From Cryptomeria japonica (lineage: Eukaryota; Streptophyta; Pinopsida; Cupressales; Cupressaceae), in the NCBI RefSeq assembly GCF_030272615.1, contig NC_081415.1, positions 422,373,757 to 422,437,756 on the forward strand: DNA of 64,000 nucleotides, given 5' to 3'. Made by a program: the position numbers and the translations under genes. Numbering within the stretch: position 1 is the stretch's first letter; each line of letters begins with the position of its first letter. The notes beneath the pieces are model-generated. The model worked only from the letters and a program-made list of their open reading frames with translations. It was not told the origin of the DNA and made no database searches. Below are positions 10,436 through 22,700 of this stretch, piece by piece.

Positions 10436-13400
10436 AATTTATATTTTCAATCATACCAAGTTTATTCCGAAAGTGTTCCACCTTTGTCTTGGAGAGAGGC
10501 TTGGTGAGAATGTCTGTTGTTTGATCACTTGTACTAACATATTTCAACTAAATCACATTCCTTTCTACCATGTCTCTAACATAGTGATAAGGAATCTCAA
10601 TATGCTTCGACCTATCATGGAACACTGGATTCACTAAAAGTTTTATGCAGCTCTGATTGTCACAATGGGTGATAGTAGGATTCAAAGATTCACCAAACAA
10701 TCCTACAAGTAATTTCCTTAGCCATACCGCTTCTCTTGCCCCCATAGAGGCTGCAATGTACTCAGCGTCTGTGGAGCTCTGTGCAACTGAGGATTGTTTC
10801 CTACTAATCCATGAGATCATAGTTGATCCTTAGCTGAAGCAACATCCTGATGTGCTCTTCCTATCAACCACAATTCCAGCCCAATCTGAGTCAATGTACC
10901 CATGTAATTCTAAGTCTATATTTTTGTATTTGAGACCATATCCAATAGTGCCTTGTAGGTATCTCAGAATGTGCTTTGCTGCAACCAGATGTATCTGCTT
11001 TGGTTCACACATAAATTGACTAAGTGAATTTACTGCATAACAGATGTCGGGTCTAGTGTTGACCAAATACATCAAGGATCCGATCATCTGCCTGTATAGA
11101 GTGGGATCTGCAAATTTTGAGTCTACTGCTGCTTCCTTCAACTTGTGCAAGTTTGTTTCCATGGGTGTAGTCATGGGTTTACACTCCATCATTCCAAATC
11201 TCTTCAGAATGTCAATAGTGTACTTTCCTTGATTCAGGGTGATACCATCAGCTTGTTGTCAAACCTCTAATCCGAGAAAGTAATGTAAAACACCTAGATC
11301 CTTCATATCAAACTCTGATGCTAGGTCTTGCTTACATTTGGTAATTAAGTGATCTTCTCCTGTAATCAATAGGTCATCCACATATAAGATAAGAATCAAC
11401 ATTTAGCCACTAATTACCTTGAAGTAAAGATTTGGATCTGTATCATTTTTGAAGAATCGCGGGCCCAAAAGGTATTTATCAATCCTCTCATACCAAGCTC
11501 GAGGGGCCCGTTTAAGCCCATACAATGCCTTATTTAATTTACAAACATGTGAACTGGCTTCATGTATAACAAATCCTTCAGGTTGCTCTAGGTAGACTTC
11601 TTCCTCTATTACACCATTTAGAAAAGCAGTCTTTACGTCCATTTGATGGACTTTCCATCCCTTTGATGCAGCAATAGCAATCATAGCTTTGACGGAAGTA
11701 TATCGAGCAATAGGAGCAAATGTCTCTTCATAATCAATTCCCTCTTTCTAAGAGAAGCCTCTGGCAACAAACCGTGCTTTGTATTTTTCAATGCTATCAT
11801 CTGCAACATGCTTAATTTTGAAGAGCCATTTTGATGTTACCACTGATTTTCCTTTTGGTCTGGGTACAATGTCCTAAACCTCATTCTTAATAATGGATTG
11901 ATCTCTTCTGTCATAGCATCTTTCCAAACTTGAAGATCTATAGCTTTTTTAATACTGGATGGTTCTGACTTGATGATCTCACCCATCAAAGCAACATAGC
12001 TGGAGTATATGTGAGGTCTTTTGCTTTCTCTGAAGGTTCCCTTCGGTGCTGCATAATTCTCAGCTTCTTGAATCATTTTCTTAGCCCAAAGTGGTCTCTT
12101 TCGATTTGCATTTGTGTTATTAGGTTCATTCAAGGGTTCACTTTGATCTTCCTTTTCCATCACTTCATGAGTCTCCCTCTAAATCTCAAGAGCATGATCC
12201 TCTTCCATATTTTGAGGAGGCTCTTGATCTTCTATCTCATGAGTGCTTGTGGATCTTCTGAAAGCAATGTCTTCCTCAAAGATTACATGCCTAGTAAGTT
12301 CAATCAATCTTTGTCCAGGTATGTAGATCGTGTAGGCTTTAGATGTTTCACTATAGCCCACAAATATTCCCTTCCTGCTTGAGGGCTCTAACTTAGACCT
12401 CTTTTCCTTAGGTACATGAATGTAGACTGGACAACCAAAGATTCTTAAATGACTTATGTCAGGTTTGATTCCAATGAATGCTTCTTCAGGAGTTTTGTCA
12501 TCTAGAAGTGAATGAAGACACCTATTCTAGATGTAGACAGTAGTCCTAGAGGCTTCAACCCAAAATGAAGTTTCTAAATTTTGATCATACATCATGGCTT
12601 TAGCAGATTCAACAATAGTCCTATTCTTTCTTTTTGCCACCCCATTTTGTTGTGGATTATAAGGAACTGTAAACTCCCTCTTAATCCCAGCATTAACACA
12701 AAAGTCCTTGAACATTTTTGAAGTATATTCCCCCCCATTGTCTGTTCTTAATGTTTTGATTCTATTTCCTGACATGTTTTCTATGAGTTTTGAATTCCTT
12801 AAATCTCATAAGGATTTCTTCAGACTCTTTACATTTTAAGAAATATATCCATGTTTTCCTAGAGAAATCATCTACAAAGATAATATAATACAAGAATCCT
12901 CCTATAGAGGCTACAGACATGGGTCCACATAAATCAGAATGAATGAGTTCTAGTATATTTTTTGATTTACTATTACTATTGTGAAAAGTCCCTTTTGTAT
13001 TCTTTCCCAAGGCACAACGTTTGCATATTCCTTCATGTTCTGGTTTGAGCTTAGGTAAGCCTATTACCATTTTCTCTATATGGAAGGAAAGGCACGAAAG
13101 TGGAGATGTCCTAATCTTCTATGCCAAATCTCGTTTGTATTAGTAGATTCATGTATTAGGGCTTGAGAGGGAGAAATACAAAGTTTATAAAGGCATCCAT
13201 GTCTAACCCCAATCATATGAGCCCTTTTTATGGTTGAGTTCTTGGGCCATGCCAGGACTTTCCCTTCCATAAAGGTTATTCTGTATCCTTTATCTTCAAG
13301 TGTCGAGATGGAAACTAAGTTTCTCTTTATCTCGGGTACAAACAATACACTTCTAAGATGAATAGAGATGCCTGACTTTAGATTTATGGTGCAGGTTCCA

Positions 13401-14429
13401 ATTCCTTGTACTGGATAGTCAGTACCATCCCCAATAGTCACTTCCTCATCTGAATTCTTCACTAGATTGTCTAGATGTTCTATGAATCCGGTGATATGAC
13501 GTGATGCCCCACTATCAATTATCCAAGTGCTAAGGCCTGTTGATACTTGGCTTGATAAGACTGAATAGAAAACAAGTTTCTCGAAATCATTTTCCATGCT
13601 AGCCTTCTCAACTTCAGCAATAGAGGCTTGAGGTTTTGGCCTATCCGGACACTTCATAGCATAATGTCCATACTTGTCGCATCTAAAGCACTGCACTTGA
13701 GACATGTCCCTTCTTCTTTTAGATGAGCATTTCCCATTTGAACTTTTGTCCTTTCTTTTGAAGTTCCTTTTCTTCCCCTTCTTGTGAGAATGAGAGTTTA
13801 GCACATGAATGTCTTCATTTGTGGTACTTTGATTAATCCATCTTGTGACTAATCTGAATTCTTCTTGAATACAATTTGTTTTTAATCGATCAAACTTGGG
13901 AAGTTTTGAACGAGCACTTATTCCCTGGATAAATGATTCCCATGATGTTGGGAGTCCATTTAGAGCGAGCATTGTTAACTCTTTGCTTTCGATTTGATGG
14001 CCAATGGTAGAGAGCTGGTCCCTTAGCTCTGTTGTCCTCATAAAGTATGATGTAACTAATTCTCCTTTATTCATTTTCACATGATGAAGTTGTCTTTTCA
14101 GTGTGAGAGTCTTGTTGCTGTTGTTTATCTCATATGGTTTTGTTTATTTCATACATGCTCTCAAGGGATTTGAATATGTGGTATGCTGTGTCAAACTTAG
14201 AGATAATTGGAACAATGTGATCCCTAACGGCATCTACTAACACCTTCATGGCTTTGCTATTATTTTTGTTCCATTGAAGTTTCTTGTTTTCTTCATCTGG
14301 TTCAGGTACAACTCCTTTTACAAATGAATCTAATTCATTCTCTTTCAAAGTAAGCATAATCCTAAACTTCCATGATACGAAGTTTGAGGCTCCTTCAAGA
14401 TGATCTTCAAATCTAACTCCGCTTGCCAT
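10436..14429 (-). pseudogene. Copia E gag-pol
   Basis: Gag starts at ATG 14429 (M-A-S-G-V-R-F-E-D). A frame break near 14110 is followed by the zinc knuckle C-F-R-C-x4-H-x4-C (about 13690), protease D-S-G-A-S (about 13520) and the pre-integrase motif W-H-R-R-L-G-H-L (about 13100). Integrase has D-L-C-G-P and R-T-D-N-G-G-E-Y. At the third catalytic position it reads P-Q-Q-N-G-V-A-K-R-K, so the catalytic Glu is replaced by Lys. Reverse transcriptase shows Q-M-D-V-K-T-A-F-L-N-G (about 11640), and L-Y-V-D-D-L (about 11380) lies in another frame segment. RNase H has S-D-W-A and T-D-A-E-Y (about 10760), ending K-L-G-M near 10450. Several stops and shifts are present. Confidence 0.9.
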
Positions 14430-14516
14430 TTCGAAGAAAGGAATGTGATTTTCTAGGATTCAATGATAGTCTTGATGATTTTTAGTTTCAAATCTGATCG
14501 GATCTTCCTTAGACTG

Positions 14517-14528
14517 GCTCTGATACCA
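14517..14528 (-). other. Primer binding site of element E
   Basis: TGGTATCAGAGC on the minus strand, directly inside the 5' LTR end. It complements the 3' end of plant initiator methionine tRNA, the usual copia primer. Confidence 0.9.
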
Positions 14529-15303
14529 TGTTAAAGTAATCAGATTTGTTTTCTGTTATTGCTTTGTCTATTTGAATATATTATTAACTATGTCTTCAAT
14601 AATATCGCTGAGATAATAAGAATACTCTTAGTTCAATTTTGATCAGAATACATTAGATGTCTTTGGCTTGCACTTGTAGATTTTTGTGTTTACCATTTGA
14701 ATCGATTTCATCCATATATATGTTTGGTTGGATGTCTCATGAATAGACATGCGTGGAGTCATGTCTCTTCATAGACATACTTCATAAACAGCAATGAACG
14801 ATTTAGTCGTTTTAGTAGAATGATCGATTATATTGATCATTCCATTGATCAATATATCAATATTCATAAACCGATTCTTATAATCGAATCATGATTGTAG
14901 TCCGTATAACATAGACATCGATTTCCATGATCGATATTGGTTTAGACTTCTTAATCAATACAAACAGATTCATCGGTTTACATAATCAACTTCATTAATG
15001 GTTAAGCACATAATGATCTTTAATCGATCCATTGTATGATCGATTCTCTTTATCATTTAATAATAGATCGGTGAAGATGATTATAATCGTTTCCAGAATA
15101 ACATGATTTATATAATAATCATGTATGTGTATATTTAATTATATATATCATTAAATATATATATATACATGATTATTTATAATCATGATTTAACATCATC
15201 AAGGTAAATACATCAATCAACTATGTGAAAGGATAAATATCAATTGTTCACTTGTATGACTTCATTGATTAGATTAATCTGACTGAAGCTACAATCATCA
15301 ACA
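14529..15303 (-). repeat. 5' LTR of element E
   Basis: 775 bp, TGTTAAAG to ATCATCAACA. Compared with the left LTR it lacks several short segments and has scattered C/T and A/G changes. The right target-site copy CTTTC follows at 15304-15308. Confidence 0.92.
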
Positions 15304-15308
15304 CTTTC

Positions 15309-16300
15309 TTTCTCAAGGTTTCATTAGAAGTAAAAATGATCCAAATTTGTTTATTAAACATAGTGAAGATGACATTGTGATTATAATTTTATATGTAGAT
15401 GATTTAATTCTAACTTCAAGTTCCAATAATTTGATTTCTAAAATTAAGTTTCAACTCAATCAAAAATTTCAAATGACTGTTTTAGGACTTTTACATTATT
15501 TTTTGGGAATGCAAATTTGGCAAACAAGTAATGGTATTTTTCTATCTCAAAGTAAATATGCTCAAGATCTTTTAGACAAGTTTAAAATTAATGATGCTAA
15601 CCATGTTTCAATTCCTATTGAATTAGGCACTAAGTTAATGCTTGATATGCAAACTCCACTTGTTGATCCTACTTTGTATAGACAATTAGTTGGAAGTTTG
15701 AATTATTTAACTCTTACTAGGCCAGATATTGCTTATAGTGTTGGTTTCGTTTCAAGATTCATGTCTAAACCTCAACAAACACACTTTAAAGTTGCTAAAA
15801 GAATTTTAAGATATATTAAAGGGACTATTAATGTAGGTTTGTTTTATGATGCAAATTCTGATTTTACTTTAAAAGGTTTTACTAATTCCGATCTAGGTGG
15901 AGATCCCAATGATGGGAAATCTACTTGTGGTTATTGTTTTTTTGTTGGTTCAGGAGCAATTTCTTGGAATAGTAAAAAGCAACAATCTACCTCTCTTGGA
16001 TCCACTGAAGCTGAGTACAAAGGATGCACTAATGCTTCCAAAGAAGCCTTGTAGCTTAGAAGACTACTTGAAGATTTGGGTCTACCTCAACACGAACCAA
16101 CTCCACTGTATTGTGACAACCAAAGTGCCATTGCCTTGGCTAAAAATCCAGTTTTCCATGCAAGGACAAAACACATTGCTCTCCAACACCACTTTATTAG
16201 AGAACAAATTGAAGACAAGCAAGTTTCACTCCTCTATTGCAAGGGGGAAGACCAAGTTGCAGATATATTGACCAAGCCACTTTGCAAAGAGAAGTTCTAA
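15309..16300 (+). pseudogene. Copia D reverse transcriptase second half and RNase H
   Basis: Resumes with L-S-Q-G-F-I-R-S-K-N-D-P-N-L-F, then the polymerase active site Y-V-D-D-L-I-L (about 15395), the F-L-G-M-Q block and the G-S-L-N-Y-L / T-R-P-D-I-A-Y block. In RNase H the usual S-D-W-A-G-D is S-D-L-G-G-D. A TAG at 16052-16054 sits where a Trp codon is expected (A-L-stop-L-R-R). Similarity continues through C-D-N-Q-S-A-I and H-I-A-L-Q-H-H to D-I-L-T-K-P-L, with the natural stop near 16300. With the two upstream stops the copy is non-functional. Confidence 0.9.
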
Positions 16301-16470
16301 TTTCATTGTAAAAATCTTGGTTTGCAACCCATTGACAGGTTTGATGTAAACTCCCCAATTAAAGCTTAAGGGGGGGTGTTAGAATATTTAATCTTTACTT
16401 GGCTTAGGTTTATTTGGATTTAGTTTAGGATATTCCTTTGGAATCCCTATATGTAACTTGTCCTCTAGTA

Positions 16471-16732
16471 CATGTGTGAAGACAAGTCATTTCTTTTATT
16501 TTCCTTTATTAAGGAATATTCGATTTCCTCCTTAAGAGGATGTGGACACATGGCACACACATTTTATGAATGGTGGCATTCATAGATTTGGGAGTTACAA
16601 ACATGTGTGAAGACAAGTCATTTCTTTTATTTTCCTTTATTAAGGAATATTAGATTTCCTCCTTAAGAAGATGTGGACACATGGCACACACATTTTATGA
16701 ATGGTGGCATTCATAGATTTGGGAGTTAACTC
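16471..16732 (+). repeat. 131-bp tandem duplication inside the D LTR
   Basis: CATGTGTGAAGACAAGTCA starts at 16471 and again at 16602. The two units, each running through a TTTATTAAGGAATATT word to GGGAGTTA, differ at only a few positions. Confidence 0.9.
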
Positions 16733-16799
16733 CTCTCCTCATCTCTATTTAAGGGATATCTCCTCTTTCATTTCTTCTTAATGACATTATTGTAAAGAG

Positions 16800-16800
<1 letters not shown>

Positions 16801-16870
<70 letters not shown>

Positions 16871-16871
16871 T
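16801..16871 (+). repeat. (CT)n(CA)n microsatellite
   Basis: About 27 CT repeats followed by about 8 CA repeats, placed downstream of the LTR TATA-like box. Confidence 0.95.
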
Positions 16872-17055
16872 TTTAAGCATTGCCTCATTCATAATAACAC
16901 AAGGGGGTTTTCTTTGCTTTTCCCATTTCAAAAGTTCTTGTGCCTCCTTCACATTTGGGTGATTGCTCCAAGGTTTCTGCATTTCTCTTGGTAACATTTA
17001 CTTCATCAATAAACTTACTTGGATTTTGTTTTTATTTCCTTGCTCTTGTATTTCC

Positions 17056-17822
17056 TTTCGAATTTCGTACGACACCCTTGGCACCACACACAACAACTTG
17101 CCATCACTCTCGAACAACAACTTGCCACCACATCCGTACAGCACCCTTATTTTCTACCCATACGACATCCTTGTTGTATCTTGTACAGCAATTTTCATCT
17201 AATCTTGTACAACAAAATTTCATTACCTCTGGACGACAATTTCTTGGTACTTTTGTATAGCGAGTTCTTGGCATGCCCGTACGGCTTCTTCAGCAACGTA
17301 CGACATCGACCTCCAGTTGTGGCATGATATTTCACACTCGTACTCGCTTGGTACATTTTTCTTGTACGACATCATTTTATACAACTTGTACGACAACTCT
17401 AACAACTCTCCCTCATACGGCAACATAAACTTGTACAGCAAAGGTCCCACCACGTACGACCTAGCATCTACAACATACGGCAGTCTCCCATACAACATCC
17501 ACTTCCTTATCCCATACGGCATCTAATTTCCATTCAACACGTACAGCATCCTTATCCTCTTCAAGACGTATGGTGGTGTTGGCAATCTGAGTTCACCATA
17601 CGGCACTGCTTGGCCATAAGACAACCTTGTTCTACCGTACGAGTACATGTCATAGAAAATCTCCTCCACACCATACGGTTACATCTTCCTAGCTCGTGGT
17701 TTGGCAACATACGAATACGTCTTCCTAGTTCATGGCATATTGTACGGCCTCTTCAAGAGCAATTTGTGCATTGTCTCATTTGCATCGTACAACTTCTTAG
17801 TTATTCAATACGACAACAGTAG
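17056..17822. repeat. TACGAC/TACGGC word-rich tract
   Basis: Words of the form GTACGAC, ATACGGC, GTACAGC and GTACAAC recur roughly every 20-40 bp over more than 700 bp without a strict period or a long open frame. The theme resumes briefly after element F (GTACAACT near 25632, GTACGACT near 25673), so F split one tract. It may be the U5 or leader of a retroelement; I recognise no gene here. Confidence 0.5.
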
Positions 17823-17826
17823 GTGG
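17822..17826 (+). repeat. Target-site duplication of element F, left copy (GGTGG)
   Basis: GGTGG precedes TGTAAAGCGG and is repeated exactly at 25595-25599 after GACGCTACA. Confidence 0.92.
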
Positions 17827-19032
17827 TGTAAAGCGGGATAATCGCGATCGAACCCTAGTTGCTCTCCCCTCTTCCAACTCCAAGGAGAGAGAAGGGAGGT
17901 TCGCTAGGATTCGATGGTTTTCACTTAGGGGGGGAGACTTTACATTCAAAAGAGGGGTTGAAACCCACAAGATCCAATCCCACGCAATGCAAGATTGGAT
18001 GCTAAATGAGTTTCAAGGGTTAAGACAGCAAGGCTACCCTCTTTTGTAAAGAATGTGCATAGGAGAATTAAGCTAGGAATGCATAGAAAGTGACAAAGAT
18101 TCGCTTATAAACTGAGATAGGAATACAGTATGAAGCTGCGGACCTGGAATTAGTAGTAAAATGTCGATACGGCGCTGTCCTGCAAATTTGAGCAAAAGTT
18201 GTCGGGACGATGGCGTCCGGCGCCACGGTCCTCCGAAAAATCCGCGAAACGAAGGGAGATCTGTTCGTCTCTGCACAAGGATTCCAGATCTTCAATTTCA
18301 GCCGCGTACCTGCAACCTACACACAGAAAAGCGAAGACGATTGGGGGGTTAGGGATTAGGGGTTTGCCTTTAGGTCAAACCCCGGTTTTGGAATTAACCA
18401 AGAAATGAGCAAGAGCTGTAAATGTAAATGACTGTAAAACAAGTACTAATACCTTGTTCTAAGGATGTTTGTATCCTTATGTGCGAAGGTTTAGATGTTG
18501 TATGTTGTATGTTGTAGTAGTATGTGATCTCCTCTTCAATGGTTGAATCCTTGTCTTGAATGCAACACTTAGCCTTGAATGGAGACTTGAAATGATCAAT
18601 TGCTTAAAGGAATGCTTGAATGCTTGAATGCTTGAGTATAGTTTCCACGCTTTGTACACATATCCTCTTCATGCCAAATGAGAGAGAAAAATGTAGTTTA
18701 TATACTTGTCAATTAGGGCTGATAGACTGATTTTCCCGACCTTAGGCCGACCAGGAAAGTTAATTTCCAAATTGCAAACAAAAAGACCCGAGACCCCTTA
18801 GGAGACCGGGCCCAAAATAGGACCCAAGGACCAGGGCGCTGGGCGCCCGCGCTCTGGTCCCACCTCCCGGGACAGCAGGGTGCAAGGAGGTTCAGGCCAG
18901 GGTGCTTGAAAAATGCAGTTTTTGGTGTCGTGAGCAAGTTTCGGGGTCTCCATTCAGGTTGCGTGTTGCGTCGCCATCGTGAAGACCGAAATGCAGTCGA
19001 AATTGCAAGTGTCGCAATTTTAGGACGCTACA
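17827..19032 (-). repeat. 3' LTR of element F
   Basis: 1206 bp, TGTAAAGCGG to GGACGCTACA on the plus strand. It holds GC-rich quasi-palindromes near 18201-18235 and 18828-18860. Followed by TTTAGCCCCCACTTTAGCG, the complement of the polypurine tract. Differences from the partner are mostly transitions. Confidence 0.95.
18828..18860. repeat. GC-rich palindrome in the F LTR
   Basis: Arms GGACCAG and CTGGTCC enclose GCGC..GCGC and a GGGCGCCC core, giving a nearly perfect 33-bp dyad. The partner LTR has the same dyad at 25390-25422. Its right arm reads GGGACCAGAGCG on the minus strand, the same 12 bases that form the right arm of the hairpin units in elements A and B. Confidence 0.8.
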
Positions 19033-19773
19033 TTTAGCCCCCACTTTAGCGGGAGTATGTATGCTCATACTTCTGGTAAAGTACAAGGAAACAACATTGA
19101 AAAACTTTCACCACGTCAAGGAGGCAAGATACACCAAGCCCCCAGTGGACTAAGGATCTTATGACTTCGATTGACAAAGTAAAAGGGAAGATCACGAGGG
19201 AGAACCATGACTGTCAGTAGTAAGGTTCCCTCACTATGAGTCATGCAAGAAAGATATCAAGAATTTTCAAGGCAAAGCTAAATTTGCCAAGAAATTCTCA
19301 AGTATCTTGAAAAGATATGAACGGGATGTATGCCCCCCTACGTTAAAGCGATCGCACATGCCTCACCGGGGGTGATTGTTTTAACGTAGTGATACACATA
19401 AGAATGAGAAAGGAAAGGAGCACGTTATCGCAAGGATTTAGCCCCCGAGTGTGAGATAAGCCCAAGGATAATAGACACAAAACACAAAGCACGAGGTGAC
19501 TTCGCTTTCCTTGGGGTCAGTATGCTGTATGATAAATCATGTATATATCATATGTATGTATGCATAATTGTTCTTCATTCCCCAATCAAGGAAGGTCACC
19601 TAGAAGAAGGGAACACATGTGTCTTTTGAGTCAACATGAGAGAGATCGAGAGATCTCAATGCTTTGCATCGTCCTCAAGTAGACAACACTAAGGACAACA
19701 AATAGAAGAATGAGAATAACATATAGAAGAAGTAACACAAGAGAGGAGGAGAGAATCTGCTATGCTAATGTAA

Positions 19774-22700
19774 CTAGTCTAGCACGTCATCTACCCCCCG
19801 ATCTTGCTGATCAATGTTTCGGGAAGGCAGGGAACACGCTAGAGGAGGAACATTCAACACAACAGATGGAGCTATCACAAGATCCAAACAAGGGCTATGT
19901 TCATGTTCCGAGCCACATTGTTCTTGTCTAGGAGCTAGGATAAGTGCTTTAGAAAATTCATTAGATAAATGGTTATCAATATCAACAAGTTCATATTCAC
20001 TATCAGAAGCAAGAGAAGTAATATTTTCATCATGAATAACATTTTCATCTATATCATCATCAAGATTTATAAAAATAGGGTCTTTAACTCGCACAGGATC
20101 AAGACCATCATGCATCTTATGTTTAGGAGATTTAGGCTCAATGTCCGGCTGAGGAGAAAATGGAATAATGCTCGTTGAAGGTGTTTTTGGAGATGGCAAA
20201 GTTTGAGAGGTAGCTGCTTGAGCTCTAAGACGACGCTTTCGTCGGCGTTCACGTGCAGAACGATTTCGTCTAGTCTTAGTAGGAAGTGAAGAAGATTGAG
20301 GAGGAGGAATGTTCTCATCCCTATCACTTGGGTGTTTAGGTTGTGGTCTCTTAGGCTGGATAATAGGAGAAGAAGAAGGTCTCTTCTCTCTATAAAAGGA
20401 AGGGGGAGGAACTGCTCCATATAAAGGAGGAATTTTTGGTTTAGGAAGGAGACCAAGTCCATCATGACGAGGAGGGATAGGTCTACTTTTAGGAAGTTTA
20501 TTAGATATAGACATAGTCACATCCATAGGGATGGGTTGGGAATCTTCTTGAGGAAAGACATTAGTTTTATCTTTCAAAGGAAGAACTTCCTTCTCAAGAA
20601 TGATAGGAATGTCAAGTTTAGGTGTTCTAGGTTCACTTAAAGATAGGATCATATCTGTTTTCCACTTTTGATAAGATTTGAAAAGATGATCACTTCGCGG
20701 AGGAAGGGATTGGAATTGTTTAGGCCAAAAGTAATCAAGAGGAACACTAGAGGTTCTTTCAGCTGGTTTAAAGAGGCTATGATTGACAGTAACAACTTCA
20801 CCATTATGGAAAAATTTCAAACACTTATGAATAGGAGAAGCAATAGCTTTCATGGAAGATAGCCAAGGATAGCCAAGCTTCACACGAAATTGTTCGGAAG
20901 ATGGAATAATAGCAAAGTTCACATCAAGGGATTTGTTATGGACCTCAATAGGCAATGTAATAGAACCAATTGCAGGAGAAGAAAATGCATCAAATAGTTT
21001 CACAATCACATCTGTTTTGTCATATATCACTTGATTCAATTGCAAAGTAAAAAGAAATTCTTCAGTAATAACATTAACCATGCACGAAGAATCAATAAGC
21101 ACTCCACGGCAAGGTGTATTCTTGACTTTTGCAACTATGTATAAAGGACCATCAGGTGCCCTAATGGTTTCATTGGAATCAAATGTGATGGAAGGTTCTT
21201 TAGGGTTTTCTTGCTGCTCTACAAAGTTAATCACATTTGGAGTCATAGACACAAGACCATCAGATGAAAGAGAGGAATCATTAGTCTCAATCGCATTAGA
21301 GGTATGAGAAGGTAATGGATCAGTGAAAATCTGAAGATTTTGATTAGGAGGAGCTACAGATGTATTGCCTTTATCATTCACTCCAGAAACAGAGATAGTA
21401 TTATTATCAATCAAATCTTGAATTTTACCCTTTAAAGAAAAACATTTTTCAGTATCATGCCCAGGCTGACGATGAAATTGACAAAAGGCTTTGTTATCAA
21501 AATAAGGTGAAGTAATCTTTGCAAGATCAATTTGTCTTATAGGAGGAAGAGTAAGCACATTTTGTTCCAATAATTTATTCATAATACTATGCAATGATTC
21601 ATTCAAAGGAGTATACTTTCTTTCTTTCTTGAAAAATTTAGAAATAGGAGGCACACCTGATGCTGCATTCACATTGTTGTTGATGATGTTTTCATTGAAT
21701 TTGATGGAGTCTCTGTTCGGTTTAAACTTCCCAAATGGTTGTTGACTGCTATCACCCTTATCACTCGGAGCCATAGGATGTGATTGTTCCATTTGACTCA
21801 CAGTCAGTTGATAATTGTGAAGAGTGGCACACAACTGTTGGAAAGAAGTAAACTCAGAAAACAGAAGTTTGTCTCGAATATCTTTTTGTAAATTAGAAAT
21901 AAAGATTCTTTGAATATCATTGTCAGGCACTGGAAAAGAAATTTGAGCATATAAATGCTTATATCTACCAATGAAATCAGTCACTTTTTCTTTAACACCT
22001 TGTTTACAATGCATTAAATCAATCAAAGTAACTTTAGGACTTATATTGTTTTGAAATTGTTGAATGAAAGCATTTGCAAGTTGTTCGAAAGAAGTAATAG
22101 AATAGGAAGGCAACGAGCAATACCATTGTAGGGCTTTGTCTCTTAATGTTCTCGTGAATAATTTTGCAAGCAACCTTTGGTCATAAGCAAAATCAGTACA
22201 TATTGTTTGAAAAGTCTTAACATGTGTTAGAGGATCACCTTTACCATTATAAAGCTCCAAATGCGGGATTTCAACATGTTTAGGGGGAATAGCTCGAACA
22301 ATGTCAAGAGAAAGTGGGCTCGCAACATCAAATGTGGGCACACTAAACTTAGATTGATTCATAGAGGCAATTTGTTGCTGTAAAGAAGAGACAGTTTGTG
22401 CAAGATTGTTAATGGTCGCTTCAGTCGAAGAGTTCATATTAGATGTGTTAGATTGAGATGGAGGTGTTATGTTATTGAAAGAAGGCAAAGAGTAAGGTGG
22501 TGGGACCCTATGATAATTAGTCATAGGAGATGATTGGACAGGAGGAACACTACAAGGAGGAATGGAATGATTAAATGAATTGCCCCCTTGTGTCATGTTC
22601 ATTTGTGAAGATGTAATAGGAACACTCATTGAAGGAGTGAATGAAGAAGTCGGATTGAATGAAGGAAGAGGGTTAATTGAAAAGGAAGGATTGCCCCCAT

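Larger units (their letters stand above)
9010..15303 (-). mobile_element. Element E: complete Ty1/copia on the minus strand
   Basis: 6294 bp, two LTRs (9010-9845 and 14529-15303), PBS complementary to initiator Met tRNA beside the right (5') LTR, and polypurine tract beside the left (3') LTR. Gag, protease, integrase, reverse transcriptase and RNase H follow in copia order on the minus strand. It is inserted in the reverse transcriptase of copia D. The LTRs differ by a 61-bp length difference and scattered substitutions, and coding is broken, so the insertion is not recent. Confidence 0.93.
7533..17055 (+). mobile_element. Element D: Ty1/copia, plus strand, interrupted by E
   Basis: Integrase, reverse transcriptase and RNase H in copia order, followed by a polypurine tract (AAGCTTAAGGGGGGG) and the 3' LTR from 16377 (TGTTAGAATATT). 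The 5' LTR, gag, protease and N-terminal integrase are absent, cut off where element C lies (7532/7533). Element E was inserted between 9009 and 15304. The 3' LTR end is not determinable with one copy; 17055 is where the sequence changes to the TACGRC-rich tract. Confidence 0.85.
16377..17055 (+). repeat. 3' LTR of element D (end uncertain)
   Basis: Begins TGTTAGAATATT right after the polypurine tract at 16362-16376. It contains a 131-bp tandem duplication, a CTATTTAAGG TATA-like box near 16745 and a pyrimidine microsatellite. The right border is a guess because the 5' LTR is not in the window. Confidence 0.6.

Noticed and set aside
16940-17327. Overlapping open frames of about 100 codons after the D LTR start
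   Set aside because: Shifted readings of the TACGRC-rich tract without domain or codon bias.
18068-18408. Small paired open frames, repeated at 24630-24970
   Set aside because: Both lie inside the LTRs of element F and are duplicated with them. They contain palindromic DNA and show no protein-like signal.
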